From Desulfopila aestuarii DSM 18488 (GTDB taxonomy: Bacteria > Desulfobacterota > Desulfobulbia > Desulfobulbales > Desulfocapsaceae), in the NCBI GenBank assembly GCA_945863875.1, contig CAMBBS010000015.1:1-64000 (forward strand): a stretch of DNA of 64,000 bases, written 5' to 3'. The notes below the pieces were generated by a model, which saw only the letters and a list, made by a program, of their open reading frames with translations, did not search any database and was not told the origin of the DNA. Made by a program: the position numbers and the translations under genes. Positions within the stretch are counted from its first letter, which is position 1. Every line of letters starts with the position of its first letter. This document shows positions 27,358 through 36,328 of the stretch, piece after piece.

Positions 27358-27413
27358 GGCACAAGATTTTTTGTGCCGATGTGAGAAAAAATCAGATGGT
27401 AACTTTAATTACC
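27358..27413. promoter_or_regulatory. Candidate activator binding sites upstream of ald
   Basis: Two inverted repeats with a 6-nt spacer: GGCACAA-N6-TTGTGCC (27358-27377) and GGTAA-N6-TTACC (27398-27413). Their centres are 38 bp apart and lie about 150-185 bp upstream of the predicted ald start point. The arm-N6-arm layout resembles TyrR boxes (TGTAAA-N6-TTTACA). They probably bind the TyrR-like protein; this is inferred. Confidence 0.4.
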
Positions 27414-27453
27414 GGTGACAAATCATTACAGCCCTATGTCATTGTCATATTGA

Positions 27454-29079
27454 TCAAAATACACCTGGTGTATTTTCGTTCCACCGGTCCTTTTTGTTTC
27501 CGCACGACAGCTGGTACTTGTCAATCTTCTTTAACAATGCCGTGTGGGAAAGGCCAAGCATTTTTGCTGCCTGGCGGATGCTTGGGGTTGCATTAAGCGT
27601 TTCCATCAGGATTTTGGTCTCGAGGCTGCCGATGTGTCTTTTCAAGGATCCGCCGCCGTTTTCAGAAAGGACGGCGCAGTTACGGTTAAAGCGATGTAAC
27701 GTTTCATGGCTTGGCCGGATGGCCTCCCCGCCAATATGGTCGGTATCACTGAGCACCGAGGCCCGTTCAATCATGTTTTTTAACTCCCGGACATTTCCAG
27801 GCCAGGTATAATTGTACAGTTTGGCCATGGCATCGGTACCGATGGTCTGCCCCGGCTTGCCAAGTTTTCGATTAAACTGTCGGAGAAAATCTTTGGCGAG
27901 AAGGGAGATATCCATGAGTCTTTCTCTCAGAGGCGGTATCTGAACGGTCAGGACGTTGATGCGGTAAAACAGATCTTCACGAAAGCGCTTTTCCTGCACC
28001 ATTTCCCGGAGATTCTTGTTCGTTGCCGTAATAACCCGGGCGTTCACCGGTATCTCCTCAAAACCTCCGATTCGGCGAACCAGCCCATCCTGCAGCACGC
28101 GGAGAATTTTCGCCTGCGGCCCCGGGGGCATATCGCCGATTTCATCGAGAAATATCGTCCCATCGCCCGCTGCCTCAAAAAGTCCCGGTTTGCCCTTTTT
28201 TCGCGCCCCGGTGAAGGCACCGTCGACATAACCGAACAGTTCACTTTCAATGAGCGCTTCCGGAAGAGCTGCACAGTTTATCGGAATAAAAGGTCCTGGC
28301 CGGCCACTCTCAAAATGCAGGGCTCTGGCAAAAAGTTCTTTGCCGGTGCCGCTTTCACCGGTAATGGAGACAATGGTCCCGGTGTCGGCAATTTTCCGGG
28401 CAAAGGTAATGAGATTTTTCATAGCCGGACTCTCACCGAGGAAATCATCAAAGGTCACGGAGAGAGGGGTCGAGACGGCATCGACCATCTCTTTCACCTC
28501 TTTCAGGTTGTTGATTAACAGAACCGCACCGACAAAATTGCCCCGAGAGTCATTGATCGGTTTGGCGGAGCCATAGAACTCAACCCTGCCGGTGCTGGTG
28601 ACCAGTGATTTCCTTCTGCTGACCGGGATCCTTTTCTGCAGACAGTCAAGCAGAATGGAATCCTTGGGACTGATTTCCGAGATGTGCCGATCGATAATAC
28701 TTTCGTAGGTCAGGCCAAGGGTACGGCAGGCAACGTTGTTAATTGTATTGATCATGCCCCTGGCATCCACGGAGATAATGCCCTCACTCATCCCGTCAAA
28801 GAGGGTGCGAAACCACCGCTGCCTTCTTTCCTGCGGCAGGTGCCGCAATTCGACCTGACTTTCGATCTGCGGCAGGGTGGCAAACAGGGCGAGCAGGGAG
28901 GCCTTGTCCAGATTGTGCTCTTGCTTTTCGATCTCAATGGAAATCTTGGCGAAGCCGTTTTTCTGCTCCACCTCCATCGCGACAATATTCAGGCTCTGAC
29001 CACACATCAGACGAGCGATATCGTAGACGATGCCGATCCTGTCTTTAAAAAGAAGCTCAAACTTCAAATTTCCATCCAT
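27454..29079 (-). CDS. TyrR-type sigma-54-dependent activator (ACT-PAS-AAA+-HTH)
   Basis: 541 residues from ATG 29079, which has AGGTGA upstream; a TTG at 29097 is an alternative. Domains: ACT about 4-76 (LLFKDRIGIVYDIARLM), PAS about 88-190, AAA+ about 210-440 with Walker A GESGTGKE, GAFTGA (287-292), Walker B FLDEIGD and LRERLMDI, and a C-terminal helix-turn-helix (AAKMLGLSHTALLKKIDKY). The intact GAFTGA means it can contact sigma-54, unlike E. coli TyrR. ACT domains sense amino acids, so alanine or a related ligand is likely. The next operon downstream is ald-symporter with a -24/-12 promoter. A 21-bp palindrome (27456-27476) overlaps the stop codon. Confidence 0.9.
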   Translation of the reverse strand: MDGNLKFELLFKDRIGIVYDIARLMCGQSLNIVAMEVEQKNGFAKISIEIEKQEHNLDKASLLALFATLPQIESQVELRHLPQERRQRWFRTLFDGMSEGIISVDARGMINTINNVACRTLGLTYESIIDRHISEISPKDSILLDCLQKRIPVSRRKSLVTSTGRVEFYGSAKPINDSRGNFVGAVLLINNLKEVKEMVDAVSTPLSVTFDDFLGESPAMKNLITFARKIADTGTIVSITGESGTGKELFARALHFESGRPGPFIPINCAALPEALIESELFGYVDGAFTGARKKGKPGLFEAAGDGTIFLDEIGDMPPGPQAKILRVLQDGLVRRIGGFEEIPVNARVITATNKNLREMVQEKRFREDLFYRINVLTVQIPPLRERLMDISLLAKDFLRQFNRKLGKPGQTIGTDAMAKLYNYTWPGNVRELKNMIERASVLSDTDHIGGEAIRPSHETLHRFNRNCAVLSENGGGSLKRHIGSLETKILMETLNATPSIRQAAKMLGLSHTALLKKIDKYQLSCGNKKDRWNENTPGVF

Positions 29080-29584
29080 GTTTTCACCTGTCGACAAGGA
29101 GCTGTCAGTCAGCTCTGCACCATATCTTACCCCTCACTTGGCAGAAAAACGAGTTTAAATTGTCCCGGCCGGTCTGGCCGGTGCTGCACCCCAGGGCCCC
29201 GGGCCTACGGGCAAACATGCTGAGAAGAAAGCGTGTCCAAATATTTGCAAAAGTGTAAAGCAAACCGACAAGGTCAGACGTGCCGACGCCTTGCCTGTCC
29301 GGAGAGCAACGGCCAGAAATGTCCAAACTGCGGAGACAGTCGTCGAACAGCACCGGATTTGCTTAGGGGTCGATTTTTCGGCATGATTCATGCTACAGTA
29401 AATAGAACAAACTGGTAAAAACCTCAATCTTCGGATGGCTAAGCCGTTGTCAACACATAACCCGGCCGATGGGAAACCCGGAACGGCATAAGGTGCCGTA
29501 ACGAAATGGGTTACCATGGCCTGGTTATTTGGTAACGGCTCCTAAGCTGAAAACTTCATCTGCGTCGTTACTGCAACCATAGCT
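29080..29584. other. Divergent intergenic region with inverted repeats
   Basis: About 500 bp between the TyrR-like gene (minus) and the fusion-protein gene (plus). ORFs here lack coding character. Near the plus-strand gene are ACGGCA-N5-TGCCGT (29483-29499) and GTTACCA-N13-TGGTAAC (29510-29536). They could be operators or leader hairpins of the gene at 29585. I found no good -24/-12 element and no recognised riboswitch. Confidence 0.5.
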
Positions 29585-32227
29585 ATGCTCGAACAGGATA
29601 GGCTTAGACAGAGCCTCTATACGTCTGAACTTTTTAAAGACCTTGACGCCGGGGTGGTGGGACAGCTCGTCGATGCCGCCCATTGGCAAATCGTCGAACA
29701 GGGTCACTATGTCTACCGGCAGGGCGAGAATAACCGCCGTTTTTATATCGTTGCCGGGGGAGAAGTGGAGCTGACCATGAACGTGGCGGACGACGGCCAA
29801 CTGATCGTCAGCCATATTGGGCCGGGAGGCCACTTCGGCGAAACATCACTGCTGACCAACCGCACGAACTGCATCAATGCCCGGGCCCTCACCCGCCTTA
29901 CCCTGGTGTATTTTGATGCCGAAACTTTCCACACGCTGCTCCAGGCCAACCATGGCATAGAGCATCAGCTCACTCTTGCCCTGGCCAATCGCCTGCGGGT
30001 GTCCTTTCATGACCATGCAGACTCCCTGAGAAAAATGCAGCAGAGCCCGATGGGTGCCGATCACAATCTCGATGCGACTTTTTTTGCCGATTTGCCGTCA
30101 TCCCATTTACCAGAAAAAGTTTCCCTGAGCAAAGACGGCAAGATTCGCCTGCCGGAATCAACCATTTTACGCCAGATCATGAAGGCAGTCAGCCGATTCG
30201 CTGACAACCTCGAACCGATCCTGATCACCGGTGAGGCCGGGACTGGGCGGCGAATGGTTGCCCAGGAAATCCATCGGGCCAGCGCCTGCAAAAATGGTCC
30301 CTACACCGAAATCGATATCCGCAGCATCGACCCGGAGCAACTGGAGGGAGAGCTTTTCGGCTATAAACGGGAGGCATTCGCCTTCTCGCAAATCGAGCAA
30401 CTCGGTGTTTTCGAGCGGTTACATGGCGGGACGGTGGTTCTTTATAATGCCGAACACCTGGAACCGGACGTCCAGCGGCAGCTGGTCACACTCATCAGAA
30501 AAACGTCCCTCACCATGACCGGCAACGGGAGCGACGTATTACTGCATTCCCGAATCATCTTCATCTGTACCGACACCCTGCGCCGGCAGGACGGTCATAA
30601 CCGCCTGCTGCCGACGCTCTATGCCCTGGTGGCCAAGCAGCATTTCCAGGCAGCTCCGCTGCGGATGCATCGCCGGGATATCCCACGTCTGGTGCAGTAT
30701 TACCTCAAGCGTTACAGCCGGCAGTATGGCAAGACCATCAAGCAGGTGGATGACCAGACCCTGGGCATGTTCATGAACTACGACTGGCCGGGCAATCTGA
30801 CGGAAATGACCAGCGTCATCCAGCGGGCGGTGATTCTCGGCAAAAACAACGAGCCCCTCAATGATCAGGTACTTTTGGGCATACCGAAGTCCGAAGGCAA
30901 ATGGGAATTCAATCTGCTGCGGCTGCCGGCCATCCGGGCATTGCTCACCAGCCGGTTCTTTCCGGTGCTGCCGCGGATGATAGTCGGCGTTTTTCTCGCC
31001 TTTATTCTCGCCGCGCTGTTCCTTGGTCCAGTCACCGCCGAAAAAAATATCGGCTTGACTTTGAGCTGGGTGGTCGGCTGGCCGCTGCTCATATTCACCT
31101 TCTTTTTCCTGGCCCGGACCTGGTGCAGTGTCTGCGGTTTGTCCGTGCCCGGCTGGCTGGCGCAGCACGTCATCAAACCGGAACGACCAACGCCGCAGTT
31201 CATCAAACAGTATTCCGGCTGGATCATGACCGTGCTGTGCATTTTCCTGTTTTGGCTGGAAACCACCTGGGACGCCTACCATTCCCCCCGGCTCACCGCC
31301 TGGATCATCTCCTCCATCACCCTGGCGGCGTTATTTTTCAGTGTGTTTTTTAAGCGCCGGGTCTGGTGCCGATATCTTTGTCCGCTCGGTGCCCTGAATG
31401 CTTTGTTTTCCATGCCCTCCATCCTGGAACTGAGGGCCAACACGCATATGTGCATGAATCGCTGTACCGATCACCTCTGTTATACCGGTGAGGGCGGGGT
31501 CGCCGGCTGCCCGATGTTCCGCCATCCTTTCCTGGTGGACAACAATCGAGATTGCATCCTGTGCATGCAATGCGTCAAGAACTGCAAGTTGAACTCGATT
31601 CACCTCAACCTTCGCCTCGCTCCCCAGGAGTTATGGAACCAGCAATCGCCGCGTCTTGCCGATAGTTTTCTGGTGGTCAGCCTGGCGGCCATCTTTTTTC
31701 CATTCACCATCAACCAGAACTACCCTGGGGTAATCGACAGCTGGGCCGCTGGTCTGCACAGCCTCGGCTTACCCCATAGCCCACCGCTGACCGCCAGCAT
31801 ACTTTTTTTTACCTGCATTGCCATCTATCTCTGCGGTTACGCCGCCTTGTCGCAGATCATGGCCCGGCTCACCGGCAACAGCTGGAGGGTAACCGCATCA
31901 ATCTTTGGCTACGGCATGATTCCGCTGGTGCTTGGTGCTTTCATGGCCGCGCATCTGGAAATTTTCGTCGGCAGCCTCTGGCTGCTGGCCGACAATGTCA
32001 AAGACCTGATCGGCATGGGCGGGGAGTATACGCCCAGACGGATGATGAGCCATGACGCCACCTTCATTCTTCAGTTCATCACCGTTGCCGGCGGCCTGCT
32101 CGCCTCGCTTTATGCGACCAAGCGCATCATCTCGCGGCTGCTCATGGCTCGGCCTTCGTGGAAGATGTTTATGCCGCCGGCCTTTCTCCTCTGCCTGTCG
32201 GCGGTGGCCTATCTCTGGCTGGGATGA
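29585..32227 (+). CDS. cNMP-binding/degenerate AAA+/NapH-like membrane Fe-S fusion protein
   Basis: 880 residues. Residues 10-140: cyclic-nucleotide-binding fold (YRQGENNRRFYIVAGGEVEL, GGHFGETSLL). Residues 185-430: sigma-54-activator-like AAA+ domain ending in YDWPGNLTEM. It is altered at key sites: Walker A is GEAGTGR with Arg for Lys (222), the GAFTGA position reads EAFAFS, and Walker B DE is replaced (VVLYNAEHL). No HTH follows. From 455 to the end there are several membrane helices with NapH/NosR-like motifs WCSVC (513/516), WCRYLCP (595/599), C623, C627, C632, C642 and CILCMQCVKNC (657-667), enough for two [4Fe-4S] clusters. It is probably an inner-membrane redox protein controlled by the N-terminal part. 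Partners are unknown; it stands alone between divergent and convergent neighbours. Confidence 0.85.
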   Translation: MLEQDRLRQSLYTSELFKDLDAGVVGQLVDAAHWQIVEQGHYVYRQGENNRRFYIVAGGEVELTMNVADDGQLIVSHIGPGGHFGETSLLTNRTNCINARALTRLTLVYFDAETFHTLLQANHGIEHQLTLALANRLRVSFHDHADSLRKMQQSPMGADHNLDATFFADLPSSHLPEKVSLSKDGKIRLPESTILRQIMKAVSRFADNLEPILITGEAGTGRRMVAQEIHRASACKNGPYTEIDIRSIDPEQLEGELFGYKREAFAFSQIEQLGVFERLHGGTVVLYNAEHLEPDVQRQLVTLIRKTSLTMTGNGSDVLLHSRIIFICTDTLRRQDGHNRLLPTLYALVAKQHFQAAPLRMHRRDIPRLVQYYLKRYSRQYGKTIKQVDDQTLGMFMNYDWPGNLTEMTSVIQRAVILGKNNEPLNDQVLLGIPKSEGKWEFNLLRLPAIRALLTSRFFPVLPRMIVGVFLAFILAALFLGPVTAEKNIGLTLSWVVGWPLLIFTFFFLARTWCSVCGLSVPGWLAQHVIKPERPTPQFIKQYSGWIMTVLCIFLFWLETTWDAYHSPRLTAWIISSITLAALFFSVFFKRRVWCRYLCPLGALNALFSMPSILELRANTHMCMNRCTDHLCYTGEGGVAGCPMFRHPFLVDNNRDCILCMQCVKNCKLNSIHLNLRLAPQELWNQQSPRLADSFLVVSLAAIFFPFTINQNYPGVIDSWAAGLHSLGLPHSPPLTASILFFTCIAIYLCGYAALSQIMARLTGNSWRVTASIFGYGMIPLVLGAFMAAHLEIFVGSLWLLADNVKDLIGMGGEYTPRRMMSHDATFILQFITVAGGLLASLYATKRIISRLLMARPSWKMFMPPAFLLCLSAVAYLWLG

Positions 32228-32250
32228 CAAGGCAGGGTGGCCAGAGACCG

Positions 32251-33450
32251 TTATGCCGCTGCCGATTTCGCCAGCCAGGCTTCAAGACGGTCAAAGGCCT
32301 CATCTATCACCTGGGGCTCGCCGCCAAACGACAGACGCAGGTGATGCTCGCCACCGGTGCCGAATGAGCCGCCCGGAATGGTGATCACCCTGGCCTCTTG
32401 CAGGATTCGGGTGGCGATCTCCTGGGAGGAGGCCTGCGAGAAAAGATATTTGGCCATGATGTAAAAGGCCCCCTTCGGCGGGACATAGGCAAAGGAGCTG
32501 CTCAGTCTATCAAGCCGTGCACAACACAGCTCTTTTCGTTTGACCAGTTCGGCCCGCATGGCCGCGACACAGCTCTGATCGCCGTCAAGGGCGGCAAGGG
32601 CGGCGAACTGCGACGGGGTCGGCGCACAGATTGTCGTCGCGTCATGGACCTTCATGATCTGCTCCATCCATCCTCCGGCCGCAGCCACCCAGCCTACCCG
32701 CCAGCCGGTGAGGGCGTATTTTTTCGACAGCGAGTAGATCGAGATGACATGGTCACGGAACTCGTCCATGCTCAGCGGGCTGAGCGGCATGTCGCCATCA
32801 TAGACCATATAATCGTAGGCCTCGTCGGTGATGATGACAAAGTTGTCGGCCACCGCCTGCCGGCAGAGGGCAAGGGTTTCGTCATCACTGAAGACCGTGC
32901 CGGTCGGGTTGCCCGGATTGCAGAGGATGAGCGCCCGGGTCCGGGGCGTTATCGCCGCTCGGATAGCCGGCAGATCCAGGCCCCAGGTGTCGGTCAGCGG
33001 TACAAATCTGGGGCTGCCCCCGGCGAGGGTGATCTGCTCGATATACGAGGCATAGGTCGGGGAGGGCAGGATGACTTCATCACCGGTATCGACCACCGTC
33101 AGAATGGTCGTCAGCAAGGCCTCCATGCCGCCAACGGTGACACAGATCTCCCTTTCCGGGTCAACACGGATGTTTTTTTCCGCCAGCAGATAGGCGGCGA
33201 TCCGTCTTCGCAGGGCGGCCATCCCGGTCTGCAGGGAATATTTCCCGCTGCCGGGATCCTCCTGCAGCACCCGGGTGACCGCCTCAACAATGTGTGTGGG
33301 CGTGGCAAAAGAAGGGACACCCTGGCCAAGGGAAACACAACCCTCGATACCGGCGGCGACCAGCGCCATTTCCTTGGTGGCGGACGGAGCGATGTTGCGT
33401 ACCCGCCGGCTGACCGGATAACGATGGGGGAAGTGTGCAGCAGAAAGCAT
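32251..33450 (-). CDS. Class I/II PLP-dependent aminotransferase
   Basis: 399 residues, fold type I. Conserved: LGQGVPSFATP, YSLQTGMAALRRRIA, NPGNPTGTVFSDDE, TDEAYDYMVYDG and the PLP lysine in SLSKKYALTGWRVGW. The substrate cannot be read from sequence; aspartate/aromatic-type transaminases are closest. It is the last gene of a minus-strand operon with an FAD oxidase (9 nt upstream) and an amino acid ABC importer, which suggests it transaminates the imported compound. Confidence 0.88.
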   Translation of the reverse strand: MLSAAHFPHRYPVSRRVRNIAPSATKEMALVAAGIEGCVSLGQGVPSFATPTHIVEAVTRVLQEDPGSGKYSLQTGMAALRRRIAAYLLAEKNIRVDPEREICVTVGGMEALLTTILTVVDTGDEVILPSPTYASYIEQITLAGGSPRFVPLTDTWGLDLPAIRAAITPRTRALILCNPGNPTGTVFSDDETLALCRQAVADNFVIITDEAYDYMVYDGDMPLSPLSMDEFRDHVISIYSLSKKYALTGWRVGWVAAAGGWMEQIMKVHDATTICAPTPSQFAALAALDGDQSCVAAMRAELVKRKELCCARLDRLSSSFAYVPPKGAFYIMAKYLFSQASSQEIATRILQEARVITIPGGSFGTGGEHHLRLSFGGEPQVIDEAFDRLEAWLAKSAAA

Positions 33451-33459
33451 GGTATCGCC

Positions 33460-34860
33460 TCAGCAAGGGGGAAAGATTTTTCCCGGATTGAGAATCAGGT
33501 TGGGGTCAAAGAGCTTCTTGATGTTTCTCTGCAGCTGGATACTGCCCGCGGAAAGTTCCATACTCAGATAGGGCGACTTGGCGATGCCGATGCCATGCTC
33601 GCCGGAAATCGTCCCCTGAAGGCGCAGGGTCAATTCAAGCAGGGCTCTGGTCCCCGCCCGGGCCATCTCTTCAAGGGCCGGATCCTGGGTGGTGATATTC
33701 AAATGAATATTGCCGTCGCCGGCATGGCCGAAGGCAAAGACCTCGATACCGTACTGCCGTTCATAAGCAGGCAGCGCATCGACCAGTTCGGCGATGGCGG
33801 TCAAGGGGACGACGATATCCTCCGGGATATACAGTTTGGCATAGTCGTGGATACGCAGACTGACCTGACGCCGCACCGCCCAGATTTTCTGCCGCTCCTC
33901 CGCACTGGCCGCCTTGATCAGCTGGACCGCTCCGGCCTCGCCGGCAAGCGAACAGATGGCTTCCATTTCCACGTCAATCTGGCCCTGCGGGCCGTCTATC
34001 TCGATAATCAGCATGGACGGCTTGCCGCCGGGCAGACTGCAGGGCAGCAGTTCGCCGATGAGGGCGAGGCATTTATGGTCGAGAAATTCTATGGCGCTGG
34101 GCAGATGTCCGCCAGCCATAATCGCCGCCACGGCCTTCATCGCCGACACCATGTCGCTGAAGACGCACATCATGCCGGTGGTCGCCGCCGGTCTGGGCAG
34201 AAGTTTTAAAATGAGCGAGGTGATCACCGCCAGGGTGCCCTCGCTGCCGACCAGCAGATTGGTGAGGTCATAGCCAACCACGCCTTTTCTGGTCTGTACC
34301 CCGGTGCTGATCAACTGGCCGCCCGGCAGCACCGCCTCCAGTCCAAGGATATAATCACGGGTAGTGCCGTATTTGACACAGGCCGGGCCGCCGGCATCGG
34401 TGGCGGCATTGCCGCCGATGGTGCTCTGGTCCATGCCCGCCGGATCCGGCGGATAAAACAGGCCTGCCGCATCGGCTGCCCGGCGAACCGTCTGGCTGAT
34501 CACCCCCGGCTGCACCTGCATGATGAAATTTTTCGTGTCAATCCGCTCGATCCGGTTCAGCCCCATGGTCGACAGCACCACGCCGCCCAGCGACGGCAGG
34601 CAGCCGCCGGCTAGACCCGAGCCGCCACCCCGGGGGGTCACCGGGAAACGGTAGACGTTCGCCAGTTGCAGCAGGGCCTGCACATCAGCAACGCTTTTCG
34701 CCCGGACCACCAGCTCCGGGGTGAAACGCAGGGTGGAGGCATCGCCGGCATATTCGGCAAGGGTATCGGGGGCGGTGACGACGGCCTCGGCGCCGAGCCT
34801 CGCCCGGATGGCCGCGGTTATTTCTTTGGTAATAGGTGCATAGTGCGGATAGTGCGACAT
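33460..34860 (-). CDS. GlcD-like FAD-binding oxidase (2-hydroxyacid dehydrogenase family)
   Basis: 466 residues. The PCMH-type FAD domain shows VTPRGGGSGLAGGCLP (about 75-90), DPAGMDQSTIGGNAATDAGGP and GLEAVLPGGQLI. The C-terminal FAD_oxidase_C domain has FAFGHAGDGNIHLNI and GTISGEHGIGIAKSPYL. Family members oxidise glycolate, D-lactate or other 2-hydroxyacids and pass electrons to a carrier. The gene ends 9 nt before the aminotransferase, so the two may interconvert a 2-hydroxy-, 2-oxo- and amino acid. Confidence 0.9.
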   Translation of the reverse strand: MSHYPHYAPITKEITAAIRARLGAEAVVTAPDTLAEYAGDASTLRFTPELVVRAKSVADVQALLQLANVYRFPVTPRGGGSGLAGGCLPSLGGVVLSTMGLNRIERIDTKNFIMQVQPGVISQTVRRAADAAGLFYPPDPAGMDQSTIGGNAATDAGGPACVKYGTTRDYILGLEAVLPGGQLISTGVQTRKGVVGYDLTNLLVGSEGTLAVITSLILKLLPRPAATTGMMCVFSDMVSAMKAVAAIMAGGHLPSAIEFLDHKCLALIGELLPCSLPGGKPSMLIIEIDGPQGQIDVEMEAICSLAGEAGAVQLIKAASAEERQKIWAVRRQVSLRIHDYAKLYIPEDIVVPLTAIAELVDALPAYERQYGIEVFAFGHAGDGNIHLNITTQDPALEEMARAGTRALLELTLRLQGTISGEHGIGIAKSPYLSMELSAGSIQLQRNIKKLFDPNLILNPGKIFPPC

Positions 34861-34892
34861 AACAGGTACACGAAAACTTGTAGAACAGGCGG

Positions 34893-35561
34893 TCAGTTGT
34901 GGCCGAAGCCGGGCACATACAGGCGCTGTTCGATTTTTTTCAAAATGACCATGGCCAGACTGACCAGGCCAAGATAATAGAGGCCGAGAATGGTGAAGAC
35001 CTCGGTGAAGCGAAAGTACTCGGTGGCGATGGTTTTCCCTTCTCCGGTCAGCTCGACACAGGTGACGATAAAGGCCAGGGAGGAATATTTTATCAGGTAG
35101 ATGATCTCATTGCCGCAACCGTGGATGGCCCGGCGCACCGCCTGGGGGACAATAATCCAGAAAATTACCTGCAAGGTGGTAAACCCCAGGGCCTGGGCGC
35201 CAAGATATTGGCCGCTTTTAATCGACAGCAGGGCCCCGCGTACATATTCCGACTGGTAGGCGCCGCTGCACAGGGTAAATCCGACCACGGCCGCCACATA
35301 GGGCGACAGGTAGATTCCGATATTCGGCAGGCCGAAGTAGAGGATAAACAGCTGGATGACCAGCGGCGTGCCGCGAAATATTGCCGCATAGGTGTCGCCG
35401 ATGGCCTTGACCACCGGATCGCCGAAGGTGCGGAGAGAACCGGCGATGATACCGATCAGCACCCCGCCGATGGCCGAGGGGATGATCAGGGCAATGGACA
35501 TGAGCAGCCCCCGGTTCAGACTGGTCAGCAGCTCCTGGTAAAAGGGCGACAGTTCGAACAT
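34893..35561 (-). CDS. Polar amino acid ABC transporter permease (second subunit)
   Basis: 222 residues from ATG 35561, which overlaps the ATPase stop as TGATG. Five or so helices and the HisM/HisQ-type EAA-like loop (GAYQSEYVRGALLSIKSGQYLGAQALGFT) are present. It forms a heterodimer with the permease at 36325-37005. Importers of this family take up glutamine, histidine, cystine, arginine and similar substrates. Confidence 0.92.
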   Translation of the reverse strand: MFELSPFYQELLTSLNRGLLMSIALIIPSAIGGVLIGIIAGSLRTFGDPVVKAIGDTYAAIFRGTPLVIQLFILYFGLPNIGIYLSPYVAAVVGFTLCSGAYQSEYVRGALLSIKSGQYLGAQALGFTTLQVIFWIIVPQAVRRAIHGCGNEIIYLIKYSSLAFIVTCVELTGEGKTIATEYFRFTEVFTILGLYYLGLVSLAMVILKKIEQRLYVPGFGHN

Positions 35562-36328
35562 CAGCCGTCCACCTCGGCAAGTTCGTTGAGACGGTCGCAA
35601 AACCCCTGGGACCTGCTCGTGTTGCCGGCGGCCAGTAAGGCAGCAGGCGGGCCCTGTTCGACGATTCGGCCGTTTTCCATGAAGAGTATTTCGTCGGCCA
35701 GATTGTAAATCAGGCTTATCTGGTGGGTGGCCATGATCATGGTCATCCCCTTGACCGCCAGCCCCTTGATGACGGCGATCACCTCGCCGATCAAGGTCGG
35801 ATCGAGGGCCGAAGTCGGTTCATCGAGCAAGAGTATCTTCGGATCCATGGCCAGCGCCCTGGCAATGGCCAGTCGCTGTTTCTGGCCGCCGGACAGCTGC
35901 GCCGGATACAGCGCCTCCTTGTCACCCAACCCCACCTGGTCAAGTTCCAGCCGGGCGCGTTGCCTGGCCTGGTTTTTATCCATCTTCTTTACCCTGCGCA
36001 GGGCAATGGTGATATTATCCAGGGCGGTGAGATGGTCAAACAGATTGAAGTCCTGAAAAATCATGCCGACCTGCTGTCTCAGCCTGTAGAGATCCTGCTT
36101 GCGGCGAAAATCGATCGTTTCGTTCTCCAGCTCGATTGCCCCGGCATCCGGCACGACCAGACAGTTGATGCACTGCAGCAGGGTGCTTTTGCCTCCGCCG
36201 GAGGGGCCGATCAGCACCTTGATCTCCCCTTTGGCCAGCTTGACACTGACCGCGTTGAGAATGGTGTTGCCGCCAAAAGATTTGCTGATATCGGTCACCC
36301 GGAGAATCTGATCTGTTTCGGTCATCAT
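35561..36328 (-). CDS. Polar amino acid ABC transporter ATP-binding protein
   Basis: 255 residues, GlnQ/HisP type. Walker A GPSGGGKST (about 42-50), signature LSGGQKQRLAIARALA and Walker B ILLLDEPTSALDP are intact, followed by the H-loop MATHQ. It overlaps both flanking permease genes by a few nt, so the three are translationally coupled. Confidence 0.95.
   Translation of the reverse strand: MMTETDQILRVTDISKSFGGNTILNAVSVKLAKGEIKVLIGPSGGGKSTLLQCINCLVVPDAGAIELENETIDFRRKQDLYRLRQQVGMIFQDFNLFDHLTALDNITIALRRVKKMDKNQARQRARLELDQVGLGDKEALYPAQLSGGQKQRLAIARALAMDPKILLLDEPTSALDPTLIGEVIAVIKGLAVKGMTMIMATHQISLIYNLADEILFMENGRIVEQGPPAALLAAGNTSRSQGFCDRLNELAEVDG

Noticed and set aside
32398-34209. 603-codon plus-strand frame opposite the aminotransferase and FAD oxidase
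   Set aside because: Spans two clear genes on the other strand and has no family similarity; an antisense shadow.
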